Positions 8,301 to 15,979 of a DNA stretch of 64,000 nt are shown in pieces. The DNA comes from Fimbriimonadaceae bacterium (GTDB lineage: Bacteria > Armatimonadota > Fimbriimonadia > Fimbriimonadales > Fimbriimonadaceae). The notes below the pieces were generated by a model. That model did not search any database, was not told where the DNA came from, and saw only the letters and a program-made list of their open reading frames with translations. Numbering within the stretch: position 1 is the stretch's first letter; each line of letters opens with the position of its first letter. The position numbers and the translations under genes were made by a program. The DNA lies in NCBI GenBank assembly GCA_022843485.1, contig JALHNM010000004.1, positions 1 to 64,000 of the forward strand, given 5' to 3'.

Positions 8301-11300
8301 GGCGTCCGGGGTCCAGGTTGGGGTCTTCGAGAGGTACACCGCGTCGACCCACCGGCCCGTCGCCGCGTTCTGGCCCACGTTCCTGACTCGCCAGGTAATG
8401 CGGGTCGGCTCACCCGGGGCCCCCGTCGCCGGGAACGTCGCCCCGACCGGCGTCAGGTCGACCGGCGGCGGCAGGCTCAGCGTGATCGGCGCGGCCTCGC
8501 TCGAGTTGTTGAACGGGTCGGTCTCGGGGACCTGGTTCGCCCAGTCCGTCACGACGAACACGAAGTAAGGCCCGGTGAGCCCCGCCGGGACGCGGAAGCG
8601 AGAAGCGAGCCGGTACGTCTCGCCTGCGCCGAGTGCCTCCGTCCGGGCGAACGTGCCGAAGACGCGGTCCGAGCCGTCCAGGTTCCGGTCTCTCGAGAGC
8701 ACGACGGCGTCGACCCAAGACGTCTGCACCGTCGCCTCGGCGCCCGAGTTCTTGACCGTCCAGGCCATCGCGACGTCCTCGCCGCTCAACGCTTCGGCCG
8801 GGATCTCGGTCGCGACCACCGCGAGGTCGACCTCCTGGTCCCGGACGTCGAACGGTGCGCTCTGGACGTTGTTCCCGGTGCGGCCCCCTTCGGGCACGAC
8901 GCCGGAGGCGTTCGCCCGGGCCACGATCCAGTACCGCCCGGCCGGCACCTGCGGGACGAGGAACGATGCGCGCCCCTCGTAGCCCGCCCCGACATCCAAC
9001 GGGGCGTACTGGCCTTGGGAGGCGAGCGGACGGTCCTCGGGCGAGTACGTCGGGTCCGTCGAAAGGTAGAGCGTGTCGAACCACGAGAACGTTTGGACCG
9101 GGTCCGGCCCGTCGTTCTGGATCTGCCACGTGGCCTCGATCTTTTCGCCCGACCGGCCGCTCGCCGGGACCGACACCCCGATCGCCCTCAGGTCGCTCAC
9201 TCCGAGCCCCGACCCGAGCGGTTCGACTTGAAGAGAGGCCCCGCCCCGGGTGTTGTTCCCGGTCGCGCCGCACTCCTCCACCTGGGACCCGACGTTGGTT
9301 CGAACGACGATGTAGTAAGTCCCATCCGCCAACGCCGGAATCCTGACGACTTCCTGCCGACGGTAGGAGCCGCCCGGGGCGAGCGCCCCGACCCGCCGGA
9401 AGCTCCCGAGCAAGGTCTCTGCCGTCGTTGGGGTCCGGCTCAGGTAGACCGTGTCCGTCCAGGACGAGACGTTGGTGCTCCCTGCCCCCGCGTTGCGCAC
9501 CGACCAAGAGACTTCGAGCGGGTCGCCCGCCCGGACCTGCGTCGCCGAAGTCACCGACTCGACCGCCAGGTCAGCCGGCTGGAACGAGAACGTGACCGCA
9601 CGCGGGGCCGAGACCTTCGCCGCCGGGTCGCCCTCCGTCGGCACCTCGTCGAAGGCGTCGGCCTTGACCAGGAAGTACCCGGCCCGGTCAGTACAAAGCG
9701 GCGCCCGAAGTTGGAACTCGCCCGAGTAGCTCGCGCCCGGCTCCAAGGCCTCGGCCCTCCCGATCCGCGCCAACTCCTCGTCCTCGGCGTCGAGCTTGTC
9801 GTCCTCCGAGAAGTAGACCGCGTCGACCCAAGACGGGAGGGCCGGGAAAGCCCCTTCGTTCCGCACCGTGTAGGCCACGGTGTACGGCTCGCCGCCCGTC
9901 ACCTGGCTCGGCGACGAGTCGATCCGGCAGGTCAGGAACGCGGGTCGCCCAGCGATCTCGACCGGCCGCGAACTGGCCGCAACGTTGTTCTCCGTCCGGC
10001 CGAACTCGAAGACGCCGTTGTTCGAGTTCGTCTGCACAACCACGAAGAGGCTCCCTTCGACGCCCCTCGGCACGGTAGCCGCGAAGTCCTGGACCCGGTA
10101 CGAGTCGCCGGCTTCCCCGCGTCGCTTGAGCTGGCCGGTGTGGGTTCTAGTGGCGATCCGGATCGGTTTCCCGAGCAGGTCGGGCGTTGCGTTGAGGTAG
10201 ACCGTGTCGATCCAGGAGCTCTCGGTCGGCGGGGTCGGGCTGTCGCCGAGGTTGTTGACCTGCCAAGAGACGAGGAGCTGGCCGCCGGAGCCGCCGAACT
10301 CGGGCCCGCGGACGGCGCTCGCGGCGAGGTCGGGGAGCGGCGGGACCTCGATCCGGATGGGCCTCAGCCGGGTGTTGTCTTCGAGCCGACTCTCGCCGAG
10401 TCCCCGGTTCACGTTTGCCATGACGCGGACCTGCCAATCGCCGAACGTGCCCCGGGGCACCGTGATCCGGGCCGTGCTCCAATAGGCCTCGCCCGGGGCC
10501 AAGAACGCCGGGTTGAGCAAGGTGACCTCCGCTCGCGCGGGTTCCCCCGCCCGGACCAAGGCCACCTCGTCGCGCCATTCCGAAGAGTTCGTCGCGCCCG
10601 GCCCGACGTTCTGGATTCGGAAACGGACCTCCATCGCCTCGCCGAAGAACACGCTGGCCGGTGCCTCGATGTCGGTGACGACAAGGTTCGGCAAGGGCAC
10701 GACCGAGACGCGGATCGGGACGATCGCGACGTTGTTGCCCTCCCGGTCGCCCTCGAGGATCTGCCGGTCCGCGTCCGTCGTAAAGACGAGGTAGTACGTG
10801 CCCTCCGTCTGGACCAGGCCCTTCGGGATCGTGACGTCGGTGCCGAAGTCGATCTTGCCTTGCGGGGGGAGGATCCCGTTGGACTCGACGGTCCTGAGCG
10901 TGACCGGGTTCGTGGGTTCGGGGGTGAGCGAGAACGCGACCCGCTCGCGCCAGGGGCCGATCGCAGTGCCCCGCCCTTCGTTCAGCGTCGTCCAGCTGAC
11001 GGCGAACTCTTGGCCTTCCTCGACGATGGGCGGGATCAAAACGGAGGCGATCGTGAGGTCCGGCGCGGTGTTCTCTACCGTGAACGCCCGGGCAAGGGCG
11101 TCGAGCTGGGCCGGGGGAGCGGCGGGGGCGTTCTCGACCGTGAAGGCTCGGGCGAGGGCGTCGAGTTGGGCGGGTGGCGGCGTCGGGGCGTTCTCGACGG
11201 TGAACGCCCGAGCGAGGGAATCGAGTTGGGTGGGGGGTGCTGCCGGGGCGTTCTCGACGGTGAAGGCCCGAGCTAGGGCGTCGAGCTGGGCCGGGGGCGC

Positions 11301-12008
11301 AGCGGGGGCGTTCTCGACGGTGAACGCCCGGGCGAGGGCGTCGAGCTGGGCAGGGGGCGCGGCGGGGGCGTTCTCGACGGTGAAGGCCCGGGCGAGGGCG
11401 TCGAGCTGGGCCGGGGGAGCGGCGGGGGCGTTCTCGACCGTGAAGGCGCGGGCGAGGGCGTCGAGGTAGACGGTCGGCGGCACTGGAGAGTGCCTGAAGC
11501 TGACCTCCCGCGAGACGACCCCTGCGTCCTGCCCCCCGCTCCCGACTCGGGTGTTGAAGCTGACCTCCCGCGAGACAACGCCCGCGTCTTGCCCCCCGCT
11601 ACCGACCCTGGTGTTGAAGCTGACCTCCCGCGAGACGACCCCCGCGTCCTGCCCCCCGCTCCCGACTCGGGTGTTGAAGCTGACCTCCCGCGAGACCACC
11701 CCCGCGTCCTGCCCCCCGCCACCGACCCTGGTGTTGAAGCTGACCTCGCGGGAGACGGTCCCGTCCCCGGGGGTGACCGGTCGGCGGGGCGGGGGCTGGC
11801 GGAACTGGGCCCCTGGCGACGTCGCTTCGGTCGCGGGAGCCCGAGGCGCTTCCCGCGACGCCACGAGGGCGGACAGGGCCCGCTTGAACCCCTCCGGCTT
11901 CGGCACCCAGAGGGCCCCAGCCGTCAGAACGCAGAGCAGTCCGGCTACGAACAGGAACGGGGCAAAACGCCCCCGCCCCCCCGCCGCCCGTCCGCGCCGT
12001 CGATCCAT
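5352..12008 (-). CDS. Giant surface protein with repeat arrays, CARDB-like domains and TIG-like domains
   Basis: 2218 residues. A basic N-terminus and one hydrophobic segment (FAPFLFVAGLLCVLTAGALW) are followed by two low-complexity arrays: five VSREVSF cores at residues 85-171 and seven LDALARAFTVEN units at 182-313, both with a 20-residue period. About eight tandem CARDB-like domains follow (about 319-1290), each with a PDL start and SWxDxVYLS. A TIG-like domain is near 1400, a cysteine-rich hydrophobic module at about 1700-1820 (ECGLVTGG, CALAECADEAKPCESQ), an FN3-like domain (DVYVQKNDGPFELWL), and a C-terminal TIG/IPT-like domain (PRITSLTPGEVRAGGP). GAGG about 6 bases before the ATG is a usable ribosome site. 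CARDB and TIG domains usually serve adhesion or display. It overlaps the peroxiredoxin gene. Confidence 0.92.
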   Translation of the reverse strand: MDRRRGRAAGGRGRFAPFLFVAGLLCVLTAGALWVPKPEGFKRALSALVASREAPRAPATEATSPGAQFRQPPPRRPVTPGDGTVSREVSFNTRVGGGGQDAGVVSREVSFNTRVGSGGQDAGVVSREVSFNTRVGSGGQDAGVVSREVSFNTRVGSGGQDAGVVSREVSFRHSPVPPTVYLDALARAFTVENAPAAPPAQLDALARAFTVENAPAAPPAQLDALARAFTVENAPAAPPAQLDALARAFTVENAPAAPPTQLDSLARAFTVENAPTPPPAQLDALARAFTVENAPAAPPAQLDALARAFTVENTAPDLTIASVLIPPIVEEGQEFAVSWTTLNEGRGTAIGPWRERVAFSLTPEPTNPVTLRTVESNGILPPQGKIDFGTDVTIPKGLVQTEGTYYLVFTTDADRQILEGDREGNNVAIVPIRVSVVPLPNLVVTDIEAPASVFFGEAMEVRFRIQNVGPGATNSSEWRDEVALVRAGEPARAEVTLLNPAFLAPGEAYWSTARITVPRGTFGDWQVRVMANVNRGLGESRLEDNTRLRPIRIEVPPLPDLAASAVRGPEFGGSGGQLLVSWQVNNLGDSPTPPTESSWIDTVYLNATPDLLGKPIRIATRTHTGQLKRRGEAGDSYRVQDFAATVPRGVEGSLFVVVQTNSNNGVFEFGRTENNVAASSRPVEIAGRPAFLTCRIDSSPSQVTGGEPYTVAYTVRNEGAFPALPSWVDAVYFSEDDKLDAEDEELARIGRAEALEPGASYSGEFQLRAPLCTDRAGYFLVKADAFDEVPTEGDPAAKVSAPRAVTFSFQPADLAVESVTSATQVRAGDPLEVSWSVRNAGAGSTNVSSWTDTVYLSRTPTTAETLLGSFRRVGALAPGGSYRRQEVVRIPALADGTYYIVVRTNVGSQVEECGATGNNTRGGASLQVEPLGSGLGVSDLRAIGVSVPASGRSGEKIEATWQIQNDGPDPVQTFSWFDTLYLSTDPTYSPEDRPLASQGQYAPLDVGAGYEGRASFLVPQVPAGRYWIVARANASGVVPEGGRTGNNVQSAPFDVRDQEVDLAVVATEIPAEALSGEDVAMAWTVKNSGAEATVQTSWVDAVVLSRDRNLDGSDRVFGTFARTEALGAGETYRLASRFRVPAGLTGPYFVFVVTDWANQVPETDPFNNSSEAAPITLSLPPPVDLTPVGATFPATGAPGEPTRITWRVRNVGQNAATGRWVDAVYLSKTPTWTPDAELVGRYETAGPLAAGAEYEGVVEVDLPGVDTGDYFVVVKTNVRNTQRESELGNNTFVATETMRLDLLDLPLGTEYRGVLRVGRDKFFRTTVPGDETVRYVVDVEDPDTTSATRLLVNEDRMVRRSDFRYSSRGVWEADQTLTVPQTRAGTLFSLLFMPFAADDEPFSIRPAIIPFSVSSVARKDLGDEGNVTVRFEGAKFTPEMRVELVGSQATYRAARVAVKDPSQARATFDLTRAVRGAYSLRISADGRSFDFPEPLTIGQAVRSNQFLRLLPTPNYRFGANITQIVQLENEGNVDVPALRVFFQVEQRGVAIANDRPEDTVPLKSALPDADWINDSPTNSRGEASSSDFFVVYDLAPGETVAASFTALGRTIGASPVRTTVWAMPTNAANTRALLLEAIEDLRLVLLSGVVDDVPADVLRLALDERAWASTILSSLDSVGLIPPDDLKGQGGGSGGGPGIQGEGACQVKAFTDFAIASGFAFRDLAECGLVTGGTAAGVCVGKFFLGRAVSIASFLCALAECADEAKPCESQRGESRFCKGVRYVDTGLSIFSVGKVLLLLKQGKTLSNVDLAEFLNDVRSLGETGYDALKADKCHPYRAPVDPNQKTGPSGFGPTQIVGRQGLPYLVEFENLPTAQATAVRVLVTDDLPRELDWRTMRLNEIGFGKYRVQVPPNRAFFEGQVQLGPELGNLVAEVSANLNVRTGRLTLVLQAIDPLTGEPPVSQELGLLPPEDGSGRGKGFVSFTVRPRVDVGRTGTIIENSAVIKFDEEASIATGPTRHELDPFLPTSRVDEVTGATGAQFQVRWSGVDNAGGSGLATYDVYVQKNDGPFELWLGGTQETSGVYNGVAGFKYGFYTRATDNVGNVEPAKGAAEVTVETTRFGPGAAPLPRITSLTPGEVRAGGPTFTLVIRGRDFNGDAKVFWGDEERPVRWLSGTELEVSVSATLIETPGDFAIVVANPGERGLRKSSPRTFRVVP
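11070..11465 (-). repeat. 60-bp coding tandem repeat, 7 copies (LDALARAFTVEN unit)
   Basis: Seven copies with an exact 60-bp period inside the surface-protein gene. The coded unit is LDALARAFTVEN plus a proline/alanine linker (APAAPPAQ). One copy has LDSLARAF and a TPPP linker; the last copy breaks off into the first CARDB domain. Near-identity at the DNA level suggests recent expansion or gene conversion. Confidence 0.95.
11496..11756 (-). repeat. 60-bp coding tandem repeat, 5 copies (VSREVSF unit)
   Basis: Five VSREVSF cores spaced exactly 60 bp apart, joined by NTRVGSGGQDAGV linkers. The array ends 30 bp before the second 60-bp array. Both arrays share the same 20-residue period and a loosely similar core (SREVSF against ARAFTV). 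Confidence 0.95.
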
Positions 12009-12035
12009 GAAAGCCTCGTTCGACGCTCTCCGGCC

Positions 12036-13205
12036 CTAACGCGGCCGAGCCGACACGATCAGCGTCCCCGTGCCATCCGAGAACGGGACGCCCGCCTCCC
12101 AGAAGCTCTGTCCGACGTCGCCTTGACGGAACACGGCATCCACGAACGAGAGGCTTATCGTCCCCCGACAAACCACGCGCACGATGAGCCGCCAACTCCC
12201 GTCGGTGGGGACGTTCCGCGCCCGGATACGAACGGTCGCAGTACCGCTCGACCAGAAGTAGACGTCCTCGTTCGCCCCTAACTCCGCCGAAGGGTCGCCG
12301 GAGACCGGGAACCCCGCGACGTCTACGATCTCCACGAACGGCGTCGTCCCGGTCTGGAAAAGTACGGGATCTTGAGTTAAGGGAAGGAGGCTTGGGGGCG
12401 GATCGACAGTGCCTCGCAATGTGAGCGTCCGGAACTCGAACCTGACCCGTCCAAGTCCGCCAAAGTTCGAGCCTGTGCCGTTTGCAGCAACAAAAGCGTT
12501 CGGGCCCTCGAGGACGTCGGCGACGAGACGGATCCCACCGCCGCTCCCGCCCCACTCGCCTCCGCCGCTCCCGCCCCTGGCGATAACCGCGCCATCGATC
12601 CTGAGCCGATTGGCGCACGCGATCAGGATCGCCCCGCCACCGCCCCCGGCGCGAACGTTCGAAAATCTGCTCACGCCTCCCGACCCCCCGACGAGTGGTA
12701 AGAGCTCAGGTGTTCCATACTGGTAAGGGCCATCCGCGTAAGTTGCCCGGTCGAATGCGGAACTCCCGCCCCCGTACCCGTGCCCGGCGGAACCACCGGC
12801 CCCGCCTCGGAACCCGCCCGGACCGGGCCTCGACTCGCGGCCCGGCTCCGTCGTGCCCCCGCTTTCGCCGTCCAAGTCCAGGGTCCCCGCGATCGACACG
12901 TTCCCCGACACAAGGAACACGACGGGGGCGTTCTTGGGGTGGTTCTTGAACTTCACCGAACAGCCCGCGTCGATCCGGACGTCGGTGAAGTGGAACACCA
13001 CCGCCCACTTGTCCTTGTCATAGATCCCGTTCCCGACGTTCACGGTCGAGTCCCAAGCGCCGTTCGCGGCGAGGCCGAGGTCGATGACTCGCTGCTCATT
13101 CCCGCTGACGATCAGGTTCCCGTCCCGGCCGTTCGAGGGGACGTTGATCTGTCCGGCCGCCAGGCCCGCGAGGGACAGCGTGGCGAAGAGTACGAAGTGC
13201 CTCAC
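12036..13205 (-). CDS. Glycine-rich secreted protein, paralogue of the next gene upstream
   Basis: 389 residues with a signal peptide (MRHFVLFATLSLAGLAAGQ). The body shares the layout of the 13202-14335 product: a VIDLGLA opening, WAVVFHFTDVRIDAGC, VKFKNHPKNAPVVFLVSG, then glycine-rich repeats (GGAGGSAGHGYGGG) and beta-type GAILIACANRLRIDGAV and GIRLVADV motifs. The end is a beta-sandwich-like tail. The pattern resembles passenger-type beta-helical glycine-rich secreted proteins, but no named family is recognised. It overlaps the upstream gene by 4 bases (ATGA) and lies 27 bases before the giant surface protein, so the three are probably made together. Confidence 0.85.
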   Translation of the reverse strand: MRHFVLFATLSLAGLAAGQINVPSNGRDGNLIVSGNEQRVIDLGLAANGAWDSTVNVGNGIYDKDKWAVVFHFTDVRIDAGCSVKFKNHPKNAPVVFLVSGNVSIAGTLDLDGESGGTTEPGRESRPGPGGFRGGAGGSAGHGYGGGSSAFDRATYADGPYQYGTPELLPLVGGSGGVSRFSNVRAGGGGGAILIACANRLRIDGAVIARGGSGGGEWGGSGGGIRLVADVLEGPNAFVAANGTGSNFGGLGRVRFEFRTLTLRGTVDPPPSLLPLTQDPVLFQTGTTPFVEIVDVAGFPVSGDPSAELGANEDVYFWSSGTATVRIRARNVPTDGSWRLIVRVVCRGTISLSFVDAVFRQGDVGQSFWEAGVPFSDGTGTLIVSARPR

Positions 13206-14335
13206 GGCTTGTACGCCCTCACCGTGACCGAGCTGAACGTTGGCGGCATCGTCACCGTGGCCTCCCAGGTCGAGACTCCGCCCTGCTCGCCCGTCTTCGT
13301 CGCCTGGATCCGGGTCGCGTCGCCAGCCCGCTCGCCTGCGATCCGCACCTCGACCTTCCAGTCCGCCGGTAGGTTCCGGCCCTCGATGACGATCTTGAGC
13401 GGAACTTGCTTATCGATCCGAAGGTCCGTCGCGCCGGCCGCCATCGTGTTGTTCGGGTCAGCAGGAACTGCCACCCCGTCAACGCTCACGACCGTGACCC
13501 GAGGGGCCGTCTGATCCGGCCACAACACCGCGTCCGCCCCCGGGAGCCCGGAGGTCACCGACCCGACTGCCGAGCCCGTGAAGCTCGATGAGTTCGCCTC
13601 GATCCGCACCCGGCCTCCGCTTCCGCTCGTGTCGATGGCTCCGGTGCCGACCAGGCGATCGCACACGATTCGGATGCCTCCACCGCCCGCCACGTACCCG
13701 CCGCTTTGGCGTACACCCGACCGAGCCCGCACAGACCCGGTGACCGAGAGCTGCCTCGCTACCGCGATGAGTACAGCCCCGCCTCCGCCCGCCTCGGAAC
13801 TGGTCGAACCCCCTCCCCCAATCAAGGGCAGGATCCGGGTGTTCGCAGACGAGTACCCACCTCCTTGACCGCCCCGGTCGGCTCCGAAGTGTCCGCCGCC
13901 CGGCGTGATCGGGATCCCGGTCGGAGTCCTGCCCCCGAAGAACCCGCCCGGACCCCCCTCGGCGAGGACAGCAGGGTTGTAGTCCCCGCCATCGACGTTG
14001 AGGGAGCCCGCGATCACCGCGTCCCCACTCACGAGGAACACAACCGGCGCTTTCGACGGGTGGTTCTTGAACCGCACCGTCACCCCCGCCGGGATGTTCA
14101 CCTCGGTGAACTTGAACACGACCGCCCACTGAACGGGGTCGTACACCCCGTTCCCGTCGCCGGGCTGGTTCCATCTGCCCGTCCGGGCGAGTCCGAGGTC
14201 GATGACGACGCTTTGCGTCGGGCGGAACGCCCCATCGCTGCCGTCCGAGAACACGTTCACCTGGCCAAAGGCCGATCCGCCGACGAGAGCCAGCGTGAGG
14301 GTCAAGAAAGCATGGAGCGGTCTTGGTCTGAACAT
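13202..14335 (-). CDS. Glycine-rich secreted protein, first gene of the surface operon
   Basis: 377 residues from the ATG at 14335, chosen over an in-frame start at 14413 because it begins a clean signal peptide (MFRPRPLHAFLTLTLALVGG, cut after SAFGQ) and has GGAGAG about 5 bases upstream. Motifs: VVIDLGLARTGRW, WAVVFKFTEVNIPAGV, VRFKNHPSKAPVVFLVSG, a glycine-rich middle, and GAVLIAVARQL and GIRIVCDRL repeats. The C-terminus (PLKIVIEGRNLPADWKVEVRI) resembles a TIG-like strand set. It is a paralogue of the next gene. Function is unknown; secretion and a surface or matrix role are inferred. Confidence 0.86.
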   Translation of the reverse strand: MFRPRPLHAFLTLTLALVGGSAFGQVNVFSDGSDGAFRPTQSVVIDLGLARTGRWNQPGDGNGVYDPVQWAVVFKFTEVNIPAGVTVRFKNHPSKAPVVFLVSGDAVIAGSLNVDGGDYNPAVLAEGGPGGFFGGRTPTGIPITPGGGHFGADRGGQGGGYSSANTRILPLIGGGGSTSSEAGGGGAVLIAVARQLSVTGSVRARSGVRQSGGYVAGGGGIRIVCDRLVGTGAIDTSGSGGRVRIEANSSSFTGSAVGSVTSGLPGADAVLWPDQTAPRVTVVSVDGVAVPADPNNTMAAGATDLRIDKQVPLKIVIEGRNLPADWKVEVRIAGERAGDATRIQATKTGEQGGVSTWEATVTMPPTFSSVTVRAYKP

Positions 14336-14690
14336 AGTCACTCTCCAAAGCAAGGGCTGAGAAGGGCAGCCCTGTAGCGGCCAGTATGGTCTTGCCCCAA
14401 GACGCCAAGTCAACTCCCGCCGTGCTTCATAAAGAAAACTTTACCGAACCACCCGTGGATTTACCCGGTTCCACTACACGGCCCGGGCGCCCCTTTTCCC
14501 GTGTCTGGAACCCTTTGAACCGTTGACCTGCGGACATCCCGTCGCGCTCCGCGACTACCGGGTTTCGTGGCGAGCGACTCAGACCGCGGCGATCCCTCGA
14601 CCGCGCGTTCTGACCCTGGCGTAGAAGGGACAGTGGGTTCTAGATCTGGATCGCTGCAATCAGCTGGCAACCTGAAAAATCGAGTAGACG
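14336..14690. other. 355-base non-coding divergent region
   Basis: It lies between the surface operon and the plus-strand gene at 14691. Apart from the minus-strand promoter candidate and an AT-rich patch near 14430-14450, no convincing gene, hairpin or repeat is seen. The reading frames across it on either strand have the composition of antisense shadows. Confidence 0.5.
14383..14413 (-). promoter_or_regulatory. Candidate promoter for the surface operon
   Basis: On the minus strand TTGACT (14413-14408) and CATACT (14388-14383) are separated by 19 bases, about 48 bases before the first ATG. The spacing is slightly long, so this is a candidate only. Confidence 0.35.
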
Positions 14691-15071
14691 ATGGCCCACT
14701 TGCAGTTCCATTCAGCTTCGAAGCAGGGGACGTTTCTGGTGGTCGCGTTGCTGGCCGGGTTAGCCTTGGGGGGTGTCGTCCTCTTTCCGAGCTTTCGCAG
14801 CTATATGAACGCGGATGGGGAGCTGAGGTTGGCAAGATCGCTCGATGGGAAGGCGGTCGAGGAGGTTCGCCGCCTTCTTGGTGCACCTGAGCAGCGTCCA
14901 GTGGGCTCGCGTTCGATCTCCGAAACCCTGCGACTCCTCCGCGCAAGCTATCGGAATCTTCCGAGCGTAATCCCCGCCGAAGAGCTTTGGGTCTATCGCA
15001 TCCGGATGCGCGTGATCGTGTTCGGAGTCACGGCCGGGCGGGTGGTCTCGGTCGATTCTGCGATGACCTAA
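14691..15071 (+). CDS. Small membrane-anchored BamE/SmpA-like protein
   Basis: 126 residues. One N-terminal membrane segment (FLVVALLAGLALGGVVLF) is followed by a short soluble domain. KAVEEVRRLLGAPEQ and then ELWVYRIRMRVIVFGVTAGRVVSVD follow the usual BamE/SmpA layout (helix with a turn at LxG-P, then a W-Y and a beta hairpin ending in GxVxxV). It lacks a lipobox, so it would be anchored by a helix. Its stop overlaps the convergent nucleotidyltransferase stop by 4 bases. The fold assignment is by pattern only and moderate. Confidence 0.7.
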   Translation: MAHLQFHSASKQGTFLVVALLAGLALGGVVLFPSFRSYMNADGELRLARSLDGKAVEEVRRLLGAPEQRPVGSRSISETLRLLRASYRNLPSVIPAEELWVYRIRMRVIVFGVTAGRVVSVDSAMT

Positions 15072-15838
15072 CCGGGCCAGCCCGGGAGCACGACGCTAAG
15101 GAAGTAGGCGTCGAGGTCGGCGGCAGGGACAGGCTTGGGGGATTCGGGGGCGGCTGCGGCCAAGCGGGGGAGTTCAGCGTCGATGAAGTCGCCGATCACC
15201 GGGTCGCGTGGGCCGTGATCGAGCTCGGCACCGGCGACCTTGCGCGCGACGAGACCCTCGATCGCCTCGACGAGTGGGCCGGGGTCGAGTACGGCTTCGA
15301 CGAGTCGACCGAACTCCATTGGGACTGGCTGGTCGCGCCAGCGCTCGATCCAGCGGCATGCGAGGGCAGGGCGGAGCACATAGAGGTACTTCTTCAACCA
15401 GACCTCCTCGCCCTGGAGGTACTCGCGGAAGTTGCCCTGAGCCATGTGCAGGTAATGCAGGTAGCACTTTTCGGGCGAGTAGCAGGCCTCGGTTACGGCG
15501 CGGAAGCGCGGGAACAGGTCAGGGTCTTGTGAGTAAACGACCGGTGAGCAGAGCCACTCCAGGAGTGGAGGGTTCGACCTACGGGCGAGGCCCAGGGCCT
15601 TGCGGAGGTCCCAGCCGCTCAGGTCGAGGTCGCCCGGCAGCATCTCCTCGATCACGTCGCGCCTCTGTTCGATCGAAAGGTAGTGCTCTATCGGGTGGAC
15701 GTAGACGAACCTTACGTCGTAGTCGCTGTCCGCCGATGCGAATCCCCACGCGCGGCTGCCAGACTCGCAGGCGAAGACGATCCGTACCTGGTGGTCTCTG
15801 GCGATGCGGTCGAGCTCGGAGACGATCGTTTCGCGCAT
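15068..15838 (-). CDS. YcgL-type predicted nucleotidyltransferase
   Basis: 256 residues. The N-terminus has the DNA polymerase beta-type active site: GSRAWGFASADSDYDVRF, in which the GS and the DxD pair bind nucleotide and metal. The remainder (FPRFRAVTEACYSPEKCYLHYLHMAQGNF, shown by its family look rather than a motif) matches the COG3541 group. No antitoxin-like neighbour is present. Members of this group are poorly characterised; nucleotide transfer to an unknown substrate is expected. Confidence 0.85.
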   Translation of the reverse strand: MRETIVSELDRIARDHQVRIVFACESGSRAWGFASADSDYDVRFVYVHPIEHYLSIEQRRDVIEEMLPGDLDLSGWDLRKALGLARRSNPPLLEWLCSPVVYSQDPDLFPRFRAVTEACYSPEKCYLHYLHMAQGNFREYLQGEEVWLKKYLYVLRPALACRWIERWRDQPVPMEFGRLVEAVLDPGPLVEAIEGLVARKVAGAELDHGPRDPVIGDFIDAELPRLAAAAPESPKPVPAADLDAYFLSVVLPGWPG

Positions 15839-15940
15839 GGGGGGACGGACACCATCATGAAGAAACGGCGAGGCCGGTTCGAGGGATCGGGGCAGATGTA
15901 AAGCGAGGAGGAGGCCCTCGATATCTCCCTCACCCCCCTG

Positions 15941-15971
15941 CCCCCCTCTCCTTCGCCGAAGGAGAGGGGGG
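15941..15971 (-). terminator. Strong 13-bp hairpin after citrate synthase
   Basis: A perfect 13-bp stem (CCCCCCTCTCCTT and its complement) closes a 5-base loop, starting 8 bases after the citrate synthase stop. There is no clear U-tract, so termination efficiency is uncertain. The same hairpin is symmetric and could act on either strand. Confidence 0.6.
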
Positions 15972-15979
15972 TGCCGAAC

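Noticed and set aside
9015-11276. A 753-residue plus-strand frame opposite the surface protein
   Set aside because: It is the complement of CARDB and repeat coding, rich in Arg/Asp/Gly, with no domain.
11070-11756. CRISPR array
   Set aside because: Both repeat sets are contiguous coding repeats with no unique spacers, and no cas gene is near.
1-14335. Anti-phage defence system
   Set aside because: CHAT/cyclase combinations can be defensive, but no nuclease, effector pore or nucleotide-activated effector is in the cluster, and most products are secreted surface proteins.
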